This document shows positions 34,515 through 44,016 of a DNA stretch of 64,000 bases, in pieces; within the stretch, counting starts at the first letter, position 1; every line of letters begins with the position of its first letter. Source of the DNA: Bacteroidota bacterium (GTDB lineage: Bacteria > Bacteroidota > Bacteroidia > Bacteroidales > JAAUTT01); contig JAUZOO010000001.1 in assembly GCA_030706405.1 (NCBI GenBank), forward strand, positions 205,762 through 269,761, read 5' to 3'. The notes under the pieces are model-generated. The model had not been told where the DNA came from, ran no database searches, and was given only the letters and a program-made list of their open reading frames with translations. The position numbers and the translations under genes are program-made.

Positions 34515-35870
34515 ATGAAGCGCCGTTTGATCCATTTCATGTTAATCCTGATAAATCTGGGAATAACTTTCCAGGTATCGGCACAGGAACCAGAAACTAA
34601 AGAAACTAAGGATACAACCATCAGTCAGGGTAATTTATCCGACACCGCTTTACTTACCTTGGTTCAAAAGCAAACGTTCCGTTATTTCTGGGATTTTGCA
34701 CATCCTGTAAGCGGCCTGGCCCGCGAACGAAGTAATGCCGCATACGGTTATGGCGACGAAACCGTAACCACTGGTGGCAGTGGCTTTGGAGTGATGGCGG
34801 TGATTGTGGCTGCTGAACGCAAATGGATAAGCAGGGAGCAAGCGGTAGAGCACCTGCTCAAAATGGTAAAATTCTTAAGCAAAGCCAATAGCTATCATGG
34901 CATTTTCCCGCATTGGATGAACGGCGCAACCGGTCAGACTATTCCTTTCGGTCGTAAGGACGATGGTGGCGACTTGGTTGAGACCTCGTTCATGTTTCAG
35001 GGATTATTGTGTGCCCGGCAATATTTTAATCAGGATAACCCCAAGGAAAACGAGTTGCGCAACCGTATTACCTGGTTTTGGGAAGAAGCCGAATGGAACT
35101 GGCACACTCGCGGAGGCCTCGACCTGCTGTATTGGCACTGGAGTCCCAACAACGGTTGGGCAATGAATTTTGAACTTCGTGGATGGAACGAATGCCTTAT
35201 CACGTATATCCTGTCCGCATCTTCCCCCAAATATGCAATCAATCCGCAGGTTTACCACAAATGCTGGGCTCAAAGCAACCATTTTACCAATGGCAAAGAA
35301 TTTTACGGCATTAAACTACCGCTGAGTTTCGATTATGGCGGACCTCTGTTTTTTACGCATTATTCATTTTTGGGTCTCGACCCTCACGGACTTAAAGACC
35401 GTTATGCCGATTATTGGGAACAAAACCTTAACCATACGCTGATAAATTATAAGCACTGCGTATTAAATCCCAAGCATTTTAAAGGATATGGCGAAAATTG
35501 CTGGGGCCTCACCGCCTGCGATACTTATGACGGGTATAATGCCTACTCTCCTGCTAACGACTGGGGAACAATAGCTCCAACGGCAGCGTTATCGGCATTT
35601 CCGTACACCCCGGAGTACTCCATGAAAGCGTTAAAGCATTTTTATAACGACTTAGGAAACAAATTATGGAGCGGTTATGGCTTTGTCGATGCTTTCAACG
35701 AAACGCAAAACTGGTATGCAAAGTCCCATCTGGCCATCGACCAAGGACCCATCATCGTGATGATTGAAAATTACCGCACCGGCTTACTCTGGAAGTTATT
35801 CATGACTATTCCCGAGATTCAAGAAGGTTTGAAAAAACTTGGGTTTGAAAGTCCCTGGTTAAAAAAATAA
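34515..35870 (+). CDS. GH144-like glucoamylase-family enzyme, periplasmic
   Basis: 451 residues with a standard signal peptide (ending near FQVSAQ) and no lipobox. It is a single catalytic domain clearly paralogous to the preceding gene: LVQKQTFRYFWDFAHPVSGL, KDDGGDLVETSFMFQGLL, EWNWH, YWHWSPNNGW, and AIDQGPIIVMIENYRTGLLW. The Ig-like domain is absent. Together the pair suggests a surface endo-acting enzyme and a periplasmic one for the same backbone. The gaps on either side are 18 and 10 bp, so it sits inside one operon. Confidence 0.86.
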   Translation: MKRRLIHFMLILINLGITFQVSAQEPETKETKDTTISQGNLSDTALLTLVQKQTFRYFWDFAHPVSGLARERSNAAYGYGDETVTTGGSGFGVMAVIVAAERKWISREQAVEHLLKMVKFLSKANSYHGIFPHWMNGATGQTIPFGRKDDGGDLVETSFMFQGLLCARQYFNQDNPKENELRNRITWFWEEAEWNWHTRGGLDLLYWHWSPNNGWAMNFELRGWNECLITYILSASSPKYAINPQVYHKCWAQSNHFTNGKEFYGIKLPLSFDYGGPLFFTHYSFLGLDPHGLKDRYADYWEQNLNHTLINYKHCVLNPKHFKGYGENCWGLTACDTYDGYNAYSPANDWGTIAPTAALSAFPYTPEYSMKALKHFYNDLGNKLWSGYGFVDAFNETQNWYAKSHLAIDQGPIIVMIENYRTGLLWKLFMTIPEIQEGLKKLGFESPWLKK

Positions 35871-35880
35871 AACACCAATC

Positions 35881-37638
35881 ATGAAAAACTACTGGTTTTA
35901 TCTGTATATCCAGCTTTTAATCTTATTCTCGTTGCAATCTTCATTTGCACAGGAAAAAAGACAGACCTATTGCAATCCAATCAACATCGATTATGGCTAC
36001 TGCCCTATCCCCAATTTCACAACTACCGGGAAACACCGGGCTACAGCCGATCCGGTGATTACCGTGTATAAAGGCGATTATTATCTGTTCTCGACCAATC
36101 AATGGGGGTATTGGTGGAGCAACGACTTGCTTCACTGGAATTTTATCTCCCGTTCTTTTCTTAAGCCGTACCACAAGGTTTACGACGATTTGTGTGCTCC
36201 TGCCGTTTGGGTTCAGGGCGATACCTTGCTCGTTTTCGGCTCTACGTATTCAACCAATTTTCCCATTTGGATGAGTACTAATCCCAAAGCAAACCTTTGG
36301 AAAGAAGCGGTCGACTCGTTTGCCATTGGTGGCTGGGATCCCGATTTTTTTCTTGATGACGACGGGCGGCTTTATATGTATAACGGCAGCAGTAATTCAT
36401 ATCCTATTTACGGAATTGAGATTAACCGCAAAACCTTTCAACCCCTCGGCGCACGAAAAGAGCTCATGCTGTTAAACCCCGATCGTTACGGTTGGCAACG
36501 TTTTGGCGAATACCTCGACAATACCTTCCTCGATCCCTTTATGGAAGGCGCCTGGATGACCAAATACAACAGCAAATACTATCTTCAGTACGGAGCACCG
36601 GGCACCGAGTTCAGCAGTTATGCCGACGGAGTAATGGTCAGCGACCATCCGTTGGGACCTTTTACTCCGCAGGCTCATAATCCTTTTTCGTATAAACCCG
36701 GAGGATTTGCCCGTGGAGCCGGGCATGGAAGCACGTTTCAGGATACCTGGGGAAACTGGTGGCATATCAGTACGATGGTTATTTCGGTGAAAAACAACTT
36801 TGAGCGGAGACTGGGCTTATGGCCAGCAGGTTTCGACAAAGACGGAACCCTTTACAGCAACACCGTATTTGGCGATTATCCAACGTGGCTGCCAAACGGG
36901 AAAGAAGACCATCAGCAGGGAAATTTTACCGGTTGGATGTTGCTCAACTACAATAAACCGGTTGTTGTTTCGTCCACATTGGGAAGTCATCTGCCAAACT
37001 ATGCAGTTGATGAGAACATCAAAACCTATTGGAGCGCAGCCTCGGGCAATAAAGGCGAATGGCTGCAGTCCGATCTGGGCACAGTGAGTACCGTTCGGGC
37101 CATCCAGATTAATTATGCCGATCAGGATGCCGAATTTCTTGGTAAGCAGAGCGGCATCTTTCATCAATATAAAATTTATGAATCTGTGGATGGAAAACGA
37201 TGGAACGTGCTGGTGGACAAAAGCAATAACAAAACCGATGTTCCTCATGATTACATTGAATTGCCGAAACCTGTCAATACCCGTTTTTTAAAGCTCGAAA
37301 ATATTCATATGCCAACCGGAACGTTCGCTATCAGCGGATTTCGGGTATTTGGCAACGGCAATGGCAATAAACCGTCAGTTGTGAAGGATTTTGTTGTACT
37401 CCGAACCGAAAAAGACAAACGTAGTGCCTGGCTTAAATGGGCGTCATCCGATAATGCGTATGCTTATAATATTTACGTTGGCATTGCCCCCGACAAACTT
37501 TACAGCTGCATCATGGTACATGGCAGTAACGATTACTATTTCAAAGGAATGGATAAAGACCTTCCGTATTATTTCTGCATCGAAGCCATCAACGAAAACG
37601 GAGTATCCTCCATGTCTAAAATTATAAAATCAGAATAA
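35881..37638 (+). CDS. GH43-family enzyme with discoidin (F5/8C) and fibronectin-III-like domains
   Basis: 585 residues with a signal peptide (ending SSFAQ). The five-blade propeller shows the GH43 catalytic residues: D57 in ATADPVITV (base), the Asp in GWDPDFFLDDDG, and the Glu in FMEGAWMTK. A discoidin-like domain follows (about 360-490: SSTLGSHLPNYAVDENIKTY), then an Fn3-like domain (about 500-585). GH43 enzymes usually remove arabinose, xylose or galactose side groups, so its presence suggests a decorated substrate. It lies 10 bp after GH144 and 12 bp before GH3. Confidence 0.82.
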   Translation: MKNYWFYLYIQLLILFSLQSSFAQEKRQTYCNPINIDYGYCPIPNFTTTGKHRATADPVITVYKGDYYLFSTNQWGYWWSNDLLHWNFISRSFLKPYHKVYDDLCAPAVWVQGDTLLVFGSTYSTNFPIWMSTNPKANLWKEAVDSFAIGGWDPDFFLDDDGRLYMYNGSSNSYPIYGIEINRKTFQPLGARKELMLLNPDRYGWQRFGEYLDNTFLDPFMEGAWMTKYNSKYYLQYGAPGTEFSSYADGVMVSDHPLGPFTPQAHNPFSYKPGGFARGAGHGSTFQDTWGNWWHISTMVISVKNNFERRLGLWPAGFDKDGTLYSNTVFGDYPTWLPNGKEDHQQGNFTGWMLLNYNKPVVVSSTLGSHLPNYAVDENIKTYWSAASGNKGEWLQSDLGTVSTVRAIQINYADQDAEFLGKQSGIFHQYKIYESVDGKRWNVLVDKSNNKTDVPHDYIELPKPVNTRFLKLENIHMPTGTFAISGFRVFGNGNGNKPSVVKDFVVLRTEKDKRSAWLKWASSDNAYAYNIYVGIAPDKLYSCIMVHGSNDYYFKGMDKDLPYYFCIEAINENGVSSMSKIIKSE

Positions 37639-37650
37639 ATAAGAAAACTC

Positions 37651-39939
37651 ATGAAAACATTCCGAATCATTGCCGTGTTGCTGACGGTGTTTATGTTTGC
37701 AAATTCCCATGCACAAACAAAGCCTCAATCAAAAATGGATAAATTTATCACTTCCCTGATGAGCAAAATGACGCTGGATGAAAAGCTCGGCCAGTTGAAC
37801 CTGCCGGGAGCCGGCGATATCACTACCGGTCAGGCTTCAAGTTCGGACATTGGGCAAAAAATTAAGGAAGGAAAAGTTGGTGGGCTTTTTAACATTAAAT
37901 CTTTAAGTAAAATTCGCAATGTTCAGAAAGTCGCCGTAGAAGATAGCCGGTTGAAAATACCTTTGATTTTTGGGATGGACGTAATCCATGGTTATCAGAC
38001 CGAATTTCCTATTCCATTAGCACTGTCCTGTAGCTGGGACATGAGCCTGATTGAAGAAAGTGCCCGTATTGCCGCTCAGGAAGCCAGTGCCGACGGCATC
38101 TGCTGGACATTTTCGCCCATGGTTGACATTGCCCGTGACCCCCGCTGGGGACGTATTGCCGAAGGCAGCGGCGAAGACCCTTATCTCGGCTCTCAAATTG
38201 CCAAAGCAATGGTGAAGGGGTATCAGGGCGACGACCTGTCGAAAAACAATACCATCATGGCCTGTGTGAAGCATTATGCCCTGTACGGTGCAGCCGAAGC
38301 AGGCCGCGATTATAATACCACCGATATGAGCCGGGTGCGGATGTATAACGAATATTTCCCGCCATACAAAGCTGCTGTGGAAGCCGGTGCGGGCAGCGTG
38401 ATGAGTTCTTTTAACGAAGTGGACGGCATTCCGGCTTCGGCCAATAAGTGGCTGATGACCGATATTTTGCGGGATGCCTGGGGGTTCAATGGTTTTGTAG
38501 TAACCGATTATACCGCCATCAACGAAATGATCGATCATGGCCTGGGCGATTTAAAAACCGTGTCGGCAAAGGCTTTGAATGCCGGAATAGACATGGATAT
38601 GGTTGGAGAAGGATTTCTGACCACACTGAAAAAGTCATTGCAGGAAGGCAAAGTAACCATGGCACAGATCGATGCCGCATGCCGCCGTATCCTCGAAGCA
38701 AAATATAAGCTCGGATTATTTGACGATCCTTATCGTTACTGCGACGAACACCGCGCTGCCACCGAAATATTTACCGATGCCAACCGAAAGGAAGCCCGTA
38801 AAATTGCTGCTCACAGTTTTGTACTACTAAAAAATCAAAATCAGCTGTTACCGTTAAAGAAAAACTCGAAAATTGCTTTGGTCGGGCCATTGGCCAACAA
38901 CCGCGAAAACATGCCCGGGACATGGAGCGTAGCGGCCGATTTCTCAAAATCCGTTTCGTTGATGGAAGGCATCAAATCCGTAGCCGGCGAGGGCTGCGTT
39001 ATACAGTATGCCAAAGGTGCCAATTTTGTAAGTGATTCGGCATTAGAGTCACGGATAAGCGTTTTCGGAAAACTTACAGCCAGGGATAATCGGTCTGAAG
39101 AAGACTTAATTGCCGAAGCCGTTGATGTTGCCCAACAGTCAGATGTAGTAGTTGCTGCTATGGGAGAGGCTGCCGAAATGAGCGGCGAGTGTTCCAGTCG
39201 TTCGGATATAGGAGTTCCTGAAAATCAACAAAATTTATTGAAAGCGTTATTAAAGACCGGAAAACCGGTAGTGCTGGTATTGTTTACCGGCCGTCCGCTC
39301 ACGTTAAAATGGGAAAACGAGAATATACCCGCGATCCTGAACGTGTGGTTTGGAGGTTCCGAGGCCGGTAATGCCATTGCCGATGTGCTGTTTGGCGATG
39401 TTAACCCGTCCGGAAAACTCACCGCTACCTTTCCACAGAACGTTGGACAAATTCCTCTCTTCTATAATCATAAAAATACCGGTCGCCCGCTGGCCGAAGG
39501 AAAATGGTTTACGAAATTCCGTTCCAATTATCTCGACGTTTCCAACGACCCGGTATATCCGTTTGGCTACGGACTAAGCTATACAACATTTAAATATAAC
39601 GATTTAAAACTGAGTAAAAATACTTTAAAACCCGGCGAAGAGATCCAGGTTTCGGTTGATGTTTCCAATATTGGCAAGTACGACGGCGAAGAGGTGGTAC
39701 AGCTTTACATTCGCGACATGGTTGGTTCAATAACCCGTCCGGTGAGGGAACTAAAAAACTTCAAAAAGTTATTCCTGAAAGCTGGCGAAACCCAAACTGT
39801 AACGTTTTCCGTTGCGGAATCAGATCTTCGATTTTACGATAGTAATATGAAATTCATCTCTGAATCCGGTGATTTTAAAGTATTTGTAGGAACAAACTCA
39901 AAAGAGGTTAAAGAGGCTGATTTTACACTTCTTAAATAA
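37651..39939 (+). CDS. bglX: GH3 beta-glucosidase, BglX type
   Basis: 762 residues with a signal peptide (ending near ANSHAQ). The layout is an N-terminal TIM barrel with FGMDVIHGYQTEFPIP and the nucleophile D286 in GFVVTDYTAI, then the alpha/beta sandwich (NREEDL-type segment, VVVAAMGEAAEMSGE) and a C-terminal Fn3-like domain (YDGEEVVQLYIRDMVGS). It removes terminal beta-linked glucose from oligosaccharides in the periplasm. It is the last gene of the first enzyme run and is followed by a 14-bp hairpin. A second, diverged GH3 closes the PUL. Confidence 0.92.
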   Translation: MKTFRIIAVLLTVFMFANSHAQTKPQSKMDKFITSLMSKMTLDEKLGQLNLPGAGDITTGQASSSDIGQKIKEGKVGGLFNIKSLSKIRNVQKVAVEDSRLKIPLIFGMDVIHGYQTEFPIPLALSCSWDMSLIEESARIAAQEASADGICWTFSPMVDIARDPRWGRIAEGSGEDPYLGSQIAKAMVKGYQGDDLSKNNTIMACVKHYALYGAAEAGRDYNTTDMSRVRMYNEYFPPYKAAVEAGAGSVMSSFNEVDGIPASANKWLMTDILRDAWGFNGFVVTDYTAINEMIDHGLGDLKTVSAKALNAGIDMDMVGEGFLTTLKKSLQEGKVTMAQIDAACRRILEAKYKLGLFDDPYRYCDEHRAATEIFTDANRKEARKIAAHSFVLLKNQNQLLPLKKNSKIALVGPLANNRENMPGTWSVAADFSKSVSLMEGIKSVAGEGCVIQYAKGANFVSDSALESRISVFGKLTARDNRSEEDLIAEAVDVAQQSDVVVAAMGEAAEMSGECSSRSDIGVPENQQNLLKALLKTGKPVVLVLFTGRPLTLKWENENIPAILNVWFGGSEAGNAIADVLFGDVNPSGKLTATFPQNVGQIPLFYNHKNTGRPLAEGKWFTKFRSNYLDVSNDPVYPFGYGLSYTTFKYNDLKLSKNTLKPGEEIQVSVDVSNIGKYDGEEVVQLYIRDMVGSITRPVRELKNFKKLFLKAGETQTVTFSVAESDLRFYDSNMKFISESGDFKVFVGTNSKEVKEADFTLLK

Positions 39940-39964
39940 AATTTAATATCCGGATAACACACCT

Positions 39965-40004
39965 GCGGCTTTCGACTCTGTAATTTAATCGAGTTGAAAG
40001 TCGC
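39965..40004 (+). terminator. Hairpin after the first GH3 gene
   Basis: GCGGCTTTCGACTC (39965-39978) pairs with GAGTTGAAAGTCGC (39991-40004): a 14-bp stem including two G-T wobbles. No T-run follows, so it is a possible terminator or a processing site. Confidence 0.55.
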
Positions 40005-40114
40005 TTGCTTCTAACTGACTCCAAAGCCAATCCGGCAAATAATCCAAAAAAACATCAAATCCCCTTAGTGGTTTTGGGAGACAGAATCGTCGATATATAA
40101 ATTCCCCCTCTCAG

Positions 40115-41095
40115 ATGAGCGATTTCAATATTGACGAATATAAAATCCTTAAATATATTCAGGGACAGTGTAGTCCGGCTGAACGGGAAGAAATTCTTCA
40201 ATGGCTGACCACTTCGGAAAAAAACCGAAAAGTATACTTTCGGCTAAAAGCCTTATGGTATGCACTCAGAGCAGGAATAAATGCCAAAAGTGAAAATCTG
40301 GAACAAAAACTTGCTGCCTGCCGAAAAAAAGCCCGGCCCTCAGGTCAGCCCGGTATTTCAGTGTCGTTTGCCAAATATGCTGCGATATCAATCATGGTTT
40401 TAGGAATCCCTTCACTAATTTGGTACTCATATATTTATCGCCCAAAACTAATTACATTGCAGGTAGGTGCCCGGGAAGAGGTCAAATCCATTGTACTCAG
40501 CGACAGCACCAAGGTATGGCTAAATAAAAATAGCAAAATTACATACCCTCAGCCCTTTTCCGGCAAGGATCGCTTGATAAAGCTTGAAGGCGAAGCGTAT
40601 TTCGAAGTAGAGAAAGACAGTCAACATCCTTTTAAAGTACAAACACCTGCCATTACCGTTTGTGTTATGGGAACATCGTTTAATGTTAAAACTCAGAACA
40701 AACTCCAATTAACCGAAACCACGCTTACAGAAGGGACTGTAGCCCTGCAGGAAAAAGGAGGAAAAGATATTGCTGTAATGAAGCCCGGAGAACAGGCCCG
40801 ATTCGACGCCCGAACCAATAAATTAACTGTGAAACAGGTAGATGTAAACACATACACTGCTTGGCACCAAGGGATTACCTTATTAAAAAATGTTACTGTT
40901 GCAGAAATTGCGAAGGTCATAGAGAAAATGTTTCATATAGAGGTTCGGGTAAATATAACCGGACTAGAATCTGATAAATACGATTTTACTATTCTCAAAG
41001 GCCAGGCAGTTGACACGGTAATGGAAATGCTCCGTTTTATTGCCCCTATAAAATATACAGTAACCAACGCTCAAATCAATATATCTAAAAAATAA
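40115..41095 (+). CDS. FecR-family anti-sigma factor, orphan
   Basis: 326 residues. The N-terminal cytoplasmic anti-sigma part has YIQGQCSPAEREEILQWL. One transmembrane helix is near 90-108 (YAAISIMVLGIPSLIWYSYI). The periplasmic FecR domain reads VGAREEVKSIVLSDSTKVWL, EGEAYFEVEKDSQHPFKV and MGTSFNVKT, and a DUF4974-like C-terminus follows (TVAEIAKVIEKMFHIEVRVN). FecR normally pairs with an adjacent ECF sigma factor and a SusC that has an STN domain. Neither is present here, so its partner lies elsewhere or was lost. Spacers of 175 and 396 bp isolate it from the enzyme operons. Confidence 0.92.
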   Translation: MSDFNIDEYKILKYIQGQCSPAEREEILQWLTTSEKNRKVYFRLKALWYALRAGINAKSENLEQKLAACRKKARPSGQPGISVSFAKYAAISIMVLGIPSLIWYSYIYRPKLITLQVGAREEVKSIVLSDSTKVWLNKNSKITYPQPFSGKDRLIKLEGEAYFEVEKDSQHPFKVQTPAITVCVMGTSFNVKTQNKLQLTETTLTEGTVALQEKGGKDIAVMKPGEQARFDARTNKLTVKQVDVNTYTAWHQGITLLKNVTVAEIAKVIEKMFHIEVRVNITGLESDKYDFTILKGQAVDTVMEMLRFIAPIKYTVTNAQINISKK

Positions 41096-41491
41096 ACCAG
41101 ATAAATGACAAAAAAATCGGAGAAGTGTTACCAGCACCTCCCCGATAGCAAAATTTAACGCTAATCGAACTATACTAACATTAAATCGCCACGAAATTAT
41201 GAATAAACCTCAATGATAAGTTCATAATTCTCGTTAATTAATGTTAAATATGAATTAGTTATATATTAAGTTAAAATTTTTGTTTAATAAAAACATTCAA
41301 AAGTGTACAGATATCGGCATTTCTGCATGTTTTTTTGTGAACGATTTTACGAAGGAATTTTCGAAAAAAAATTGCTCCGCAAATAGCGTTCGGGAAAAAT
41401 TTAACTCTGGCTGGTTCAATAAAATAAATTTTACGCTTTCCAAAGTCTCCGTTAGAGATTTAGGAGCCAACCATATATTAAACAACTGATT
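41096..41491. other. Long leader region before the GH30 operon
   Basis: 396 bp, strongly AT-rich, with an imperfect hairpin at its start (41116-41146). I see no clear -33/-7 pair. A 69-codon open frame at 41280-41489 starts with TTG and has no family features. The region probably contains the promoter and an untranslated leader for GH30-GH16 and the following genes. Confidence 0.5.
41116..41146 (+). terminator. Imperfect hairpin after fecR
   Basis: ATCGGAGAAGTG pairs with CACCTCCCCGAT with two mismatches around a 7-nt loop. There is an A-run before it but no T-run after it, so its role is uncertain. Confidence 0.4.
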
Positions 41492-42889
41492 ATGAAAATT
41501 AACTATAAACCATTTATCGTTAGTACAGCTTTAATGCTGTCGGCTACTGCCGGAGCTCAAAATGTTCAGTATTGGCTAACGAATACTGACAAGTCGGTTC
41601 TTTTCCAAAAACAGGAAACTTCTCAAAAATTTAAAAAATCGGACAGCACCAGCCTCCCGGTTATCAAAATTGACGAAAAGCAAAGCTATCAATCCATCGA
41701 CGGGTTTGGATTTGCTTTAACCGGCGGTAGTGCCCAACACATCGTAAAGATGAGCCCGGCAGCAAGAGCCGCCTTGCTAAAGGAACTGTTTGCTGTTGAC
41801 GGGAACAACATCGGCACAAGCTATTTGCGCGTAAGTATCGGAGCTTCGGACCTCAACGACCATGTTTTTTCGTACGACGATCTTTCCGAAGGCCAAACCG
41901 ATATGGATCTTTCCCACTTCGACCTTGGTCCGGACAAAACCGAAGTTATCCCGGTATTGAAAGAAATTTTGACCATTAACCCCAACATCAAAATTCTGGG
42001 TTCGCCATGGTCGGCACCGGCCTGGATGAAGACCAACCACGATACTCGTGGCGGAAGTCTTAAACCCGAATATTACGATGTATATGCAAAATACATTGTA
42101 CGGTACATTACCGAAATGAAAAAACAAGGCATCCGCATTGATGCTATCACCGTTCAAAACGAACCTCTTCACCCGGGTAATAATCCCAGTATGTTAATGC
42201 TCGCTCCTGATCAATGCGAATTTGTAAAGAAACACCTCGGACCGGCATTTAAAACCGCGAAAATTGACACTAAAATCATCATTTACGATCATAATGCCGA
42301 TCGCCCTGATTATCCAATATCCATCCTTAACGATGCCGAAGCCCGCAAATATATCGACGGTTCTGCATTCCACTTATACGGCGGTAAGATCGATGTGCTC
42401 TCCGGCGTTCACGATGCACATCCGGATAAAAACCTGTACTTTACCGAGCAATGGGTAGGCGCACCCGGCAATTTTGCAAAAGACATTCCGGATCATATCA
42501 ACAAACTGATAATAGGCGCTACTCGTAACTGGTGCAAAACTGTGATAGAATGGAATATGGCTGCCGATCCTAAATACGACCCTCATACCGACCGGGGAGG
42601 ATGCGACGTTTGTCTTGGTGCAATCACCATCGACGGCGATAAAATTACCCGTAACCCGGCCTATTACATCGTTGCCCATGCCGCTAAATTTGTTCGTCCC
42701 GGCTCGGTTCGTATCGCTTCTAATACTTCGAAAACCTTGTCCAACGTGGCTTTTAAGACTCCCGATAATAAAAAGGTACTTATTGTAATCAACAATGCAT
42801 CGCACAAACAGGAGTTTGTTGTCCGTATCAACGGAAAGGATTATCAGTCGGCACTTAACGCTGGTTCCATCGGTACTTATGTTTGGTAA
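41492..42889 (+). CDS. GH30-family glucanase/glucosidase
   Basis: 465 residues with a signal peptide (ending ATAGAQ). TIM barrel plus C-terminal beta domain: YQSIDGFGFALTGGSAQ at the start, the acid/base E224 in TVQNEPLHPGNNPS, the nucleophile E319 in LYFTEQWVG, and SPWSAPAWMKTN. This pattern fits the GH30_1/GH30_3 group, whose Bacteroidota members often cleave beta-1,6-glucan. It lies 12 bp before GH16. Subfamily assignment is by motif only. Confidence 0.88.
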   Translation: MKINYKPFIVSTALMLSATAGAQNVQYWLTNTDKSVLFQKQETSQKFKKSDSTSLPVIKIDEKQSYQSIDGFGFALTGGSAQHIVKMSPAARAALLKELFAVDGNNIGTSYLRVSIGASDLNDHVFSYDDLSEGQTDMDLSHFDLGPDKTEVIPVLKEILTINPNIKILGSPWSAPAWMKTNHDTRGGSLKPEYYDVYAKYIVRYITEMKKQGIRIDAITVQNEPLHPGNNPSMLMLAPDQCEFVKKHLGPAFKTAKIDTKIIIYDHNADRPDYPISILNDAEARKYIDGSAFHLYGGKIDVLSGVHDAHPDKNLYFTEQWVGAPGNFAKDIPDHINKLIIGATRNWCKTVIEWNMAADPKYDPHTDRGGCDVCLGAITIDGDKITRNPAYYIVAHAAKFVRPGSVRIASNTSKTLSNVAFKTPDNKKVLIVINNASHKQEFVVRINGKDYQSALNAGSIGTYVW

Positions 42890-42901
42890 AAAATTTTAAA
42901 G

Positions 42902-43984
42902 ATGAAAACCTTTCTTCCCATATTTCTGGCTGTTATCTTGATTGTTTCCTGCAGCTCAAAGCCCGATTTCAAATTTGAACCGCTTACACTGCCAACGTCA
43001 ACTTCGCCAGTTGAAGCCGACTTTACCTTTACACCTAAAAACATTTCGGATAGCTCAAACTACATAGTTTTATCGGCCAAAATAAAAGGTACTTATCAGC
43101 TTTTGGAATGGACTTTGCCGGACCGAACGGTACAAAAAGATGTGGCAACAACTTATTACTTCCCTAAGAAAGGTACCTATTCCGTTACTCTCAAAGTATG
43201 GCAAACCGACGGAACCGTGGTTACAACAAAAAAGAACATCGTTATAGCCTCTGACGATCCGGCCTACGTCCCCTTTAAACTTATATGGAGCGAGGAATTT
43301 AGCGGTAACTCGCTAAATACTAAAGATTGGACTAATGAAACCAAAATCGATGTGAACAACGAATGGCAACGATATACCGATGGCGAAAACCTTTCAATTC
43401 ACGATGGAATTCTTACCATTACCGCCCAAAAAATAGGCGAGGGTCAGAAAAAATATGATTATACCTCTGGACGCATTAATACTTCCGGAAAGCGGGAGTT
43501 CCTCTACGGCCGGTTTGAGATACGAGCTAAAATGCCCGTTGGCAGAGGAACATGGCCTGCCACATGGATGCTAGGCGCAAATGTTCATACCGTTGGGTGG
43601 CCTGCCTGTGGCGAACTCGACATCATGGAACATGTAGGATACGATCCGCTTTGGATTCAAGGTTCTATCCATACGCCCTCAAGTTATGGCAACACCATCA
43701 ATAGCGGACGTTTACAGGTTTCGGATTGCGAAGGTAGTTTTCATGTTTACGGAATGACCTGGACGCCCGATAAAATAGAGTACTATGTTGATAATCCCGA
43801 AACGCCGTATTACACCTACAAACCCGCCATAAAGACTTCAGCAACCTGGCCTTTCGACAAACCTTTTTACATCATTCTGAACCTGGCCATTGGCGGTAAT
43901 TGGGGCGGAGCCAAAGGGGTTGACGACAGCATTTTCCCCGTTGAAATGCAGGTCGATTACGTTCGCGTTTATAATTACCAGTAA
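42902..43984 (+). CDS. GH16-family beta-glucanase lipoprotein with PKD-like domain
   Basis: 360 residues. Lipobox LIVSC gives C17. An Ig/PKD-like domain spans about 35-115 (FPKKGTYSVTLKVWQTDGTV). The GH16 jelly roll spans about 120-360, with FKLIWSEEFSGNSLNTKDW and the catalytic ExDxxE as E238-D240-E243 (ELDIMEHVG). FYIILNLAIGGNWGGAKG near the end is typical of laminarinase-type GH16. The predicted role is surface endo-cleavage of beta-1,3-glucan. Confidence 0.92.
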   Translation: MKTFLPIFLAVILIVSCSSKPDFKFEPLTLPTSTSPVEADFTFTPKNISDSSNYIVLSAKIKGTYQLLEWTLPDRTVQKDVATTYYFPKKGTYSVTLKVWQTDGTVVTTKKNIVIASDDPAYVPFKLIWSEEFSGNSLNTKDWTNETKIDVNNEWQRYTDGENLSIHDGILTITAQKIGEGQKKYDYTSGRINTSGKREFLYGRFEIRAKMPVGRGTWPATWMLGANVHTVGWPACGELDIMEHVGYDPLWIQGSIHTPSSYGNTINSGRLQVSDCEGSFHVYGMTWTPDKIEYYVDNPETPYYTYKPAIKTSATWPFDKPFYIILNLAIGGNWGGAKGVDDSIFPVEMQVDYVRVYNYQ

Positions 43985-44016
43985 TGCTTTTAGTTACACA
44001 ATAATAATTTAGATCA

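Noticed and set aside
41280-41489. 69-codon frame in the GH30 leader
   Set aside because: It has a TTG start, no ribosome binding site, no signal or family feature, and very AT-rich codons; the opposite strand is open too.
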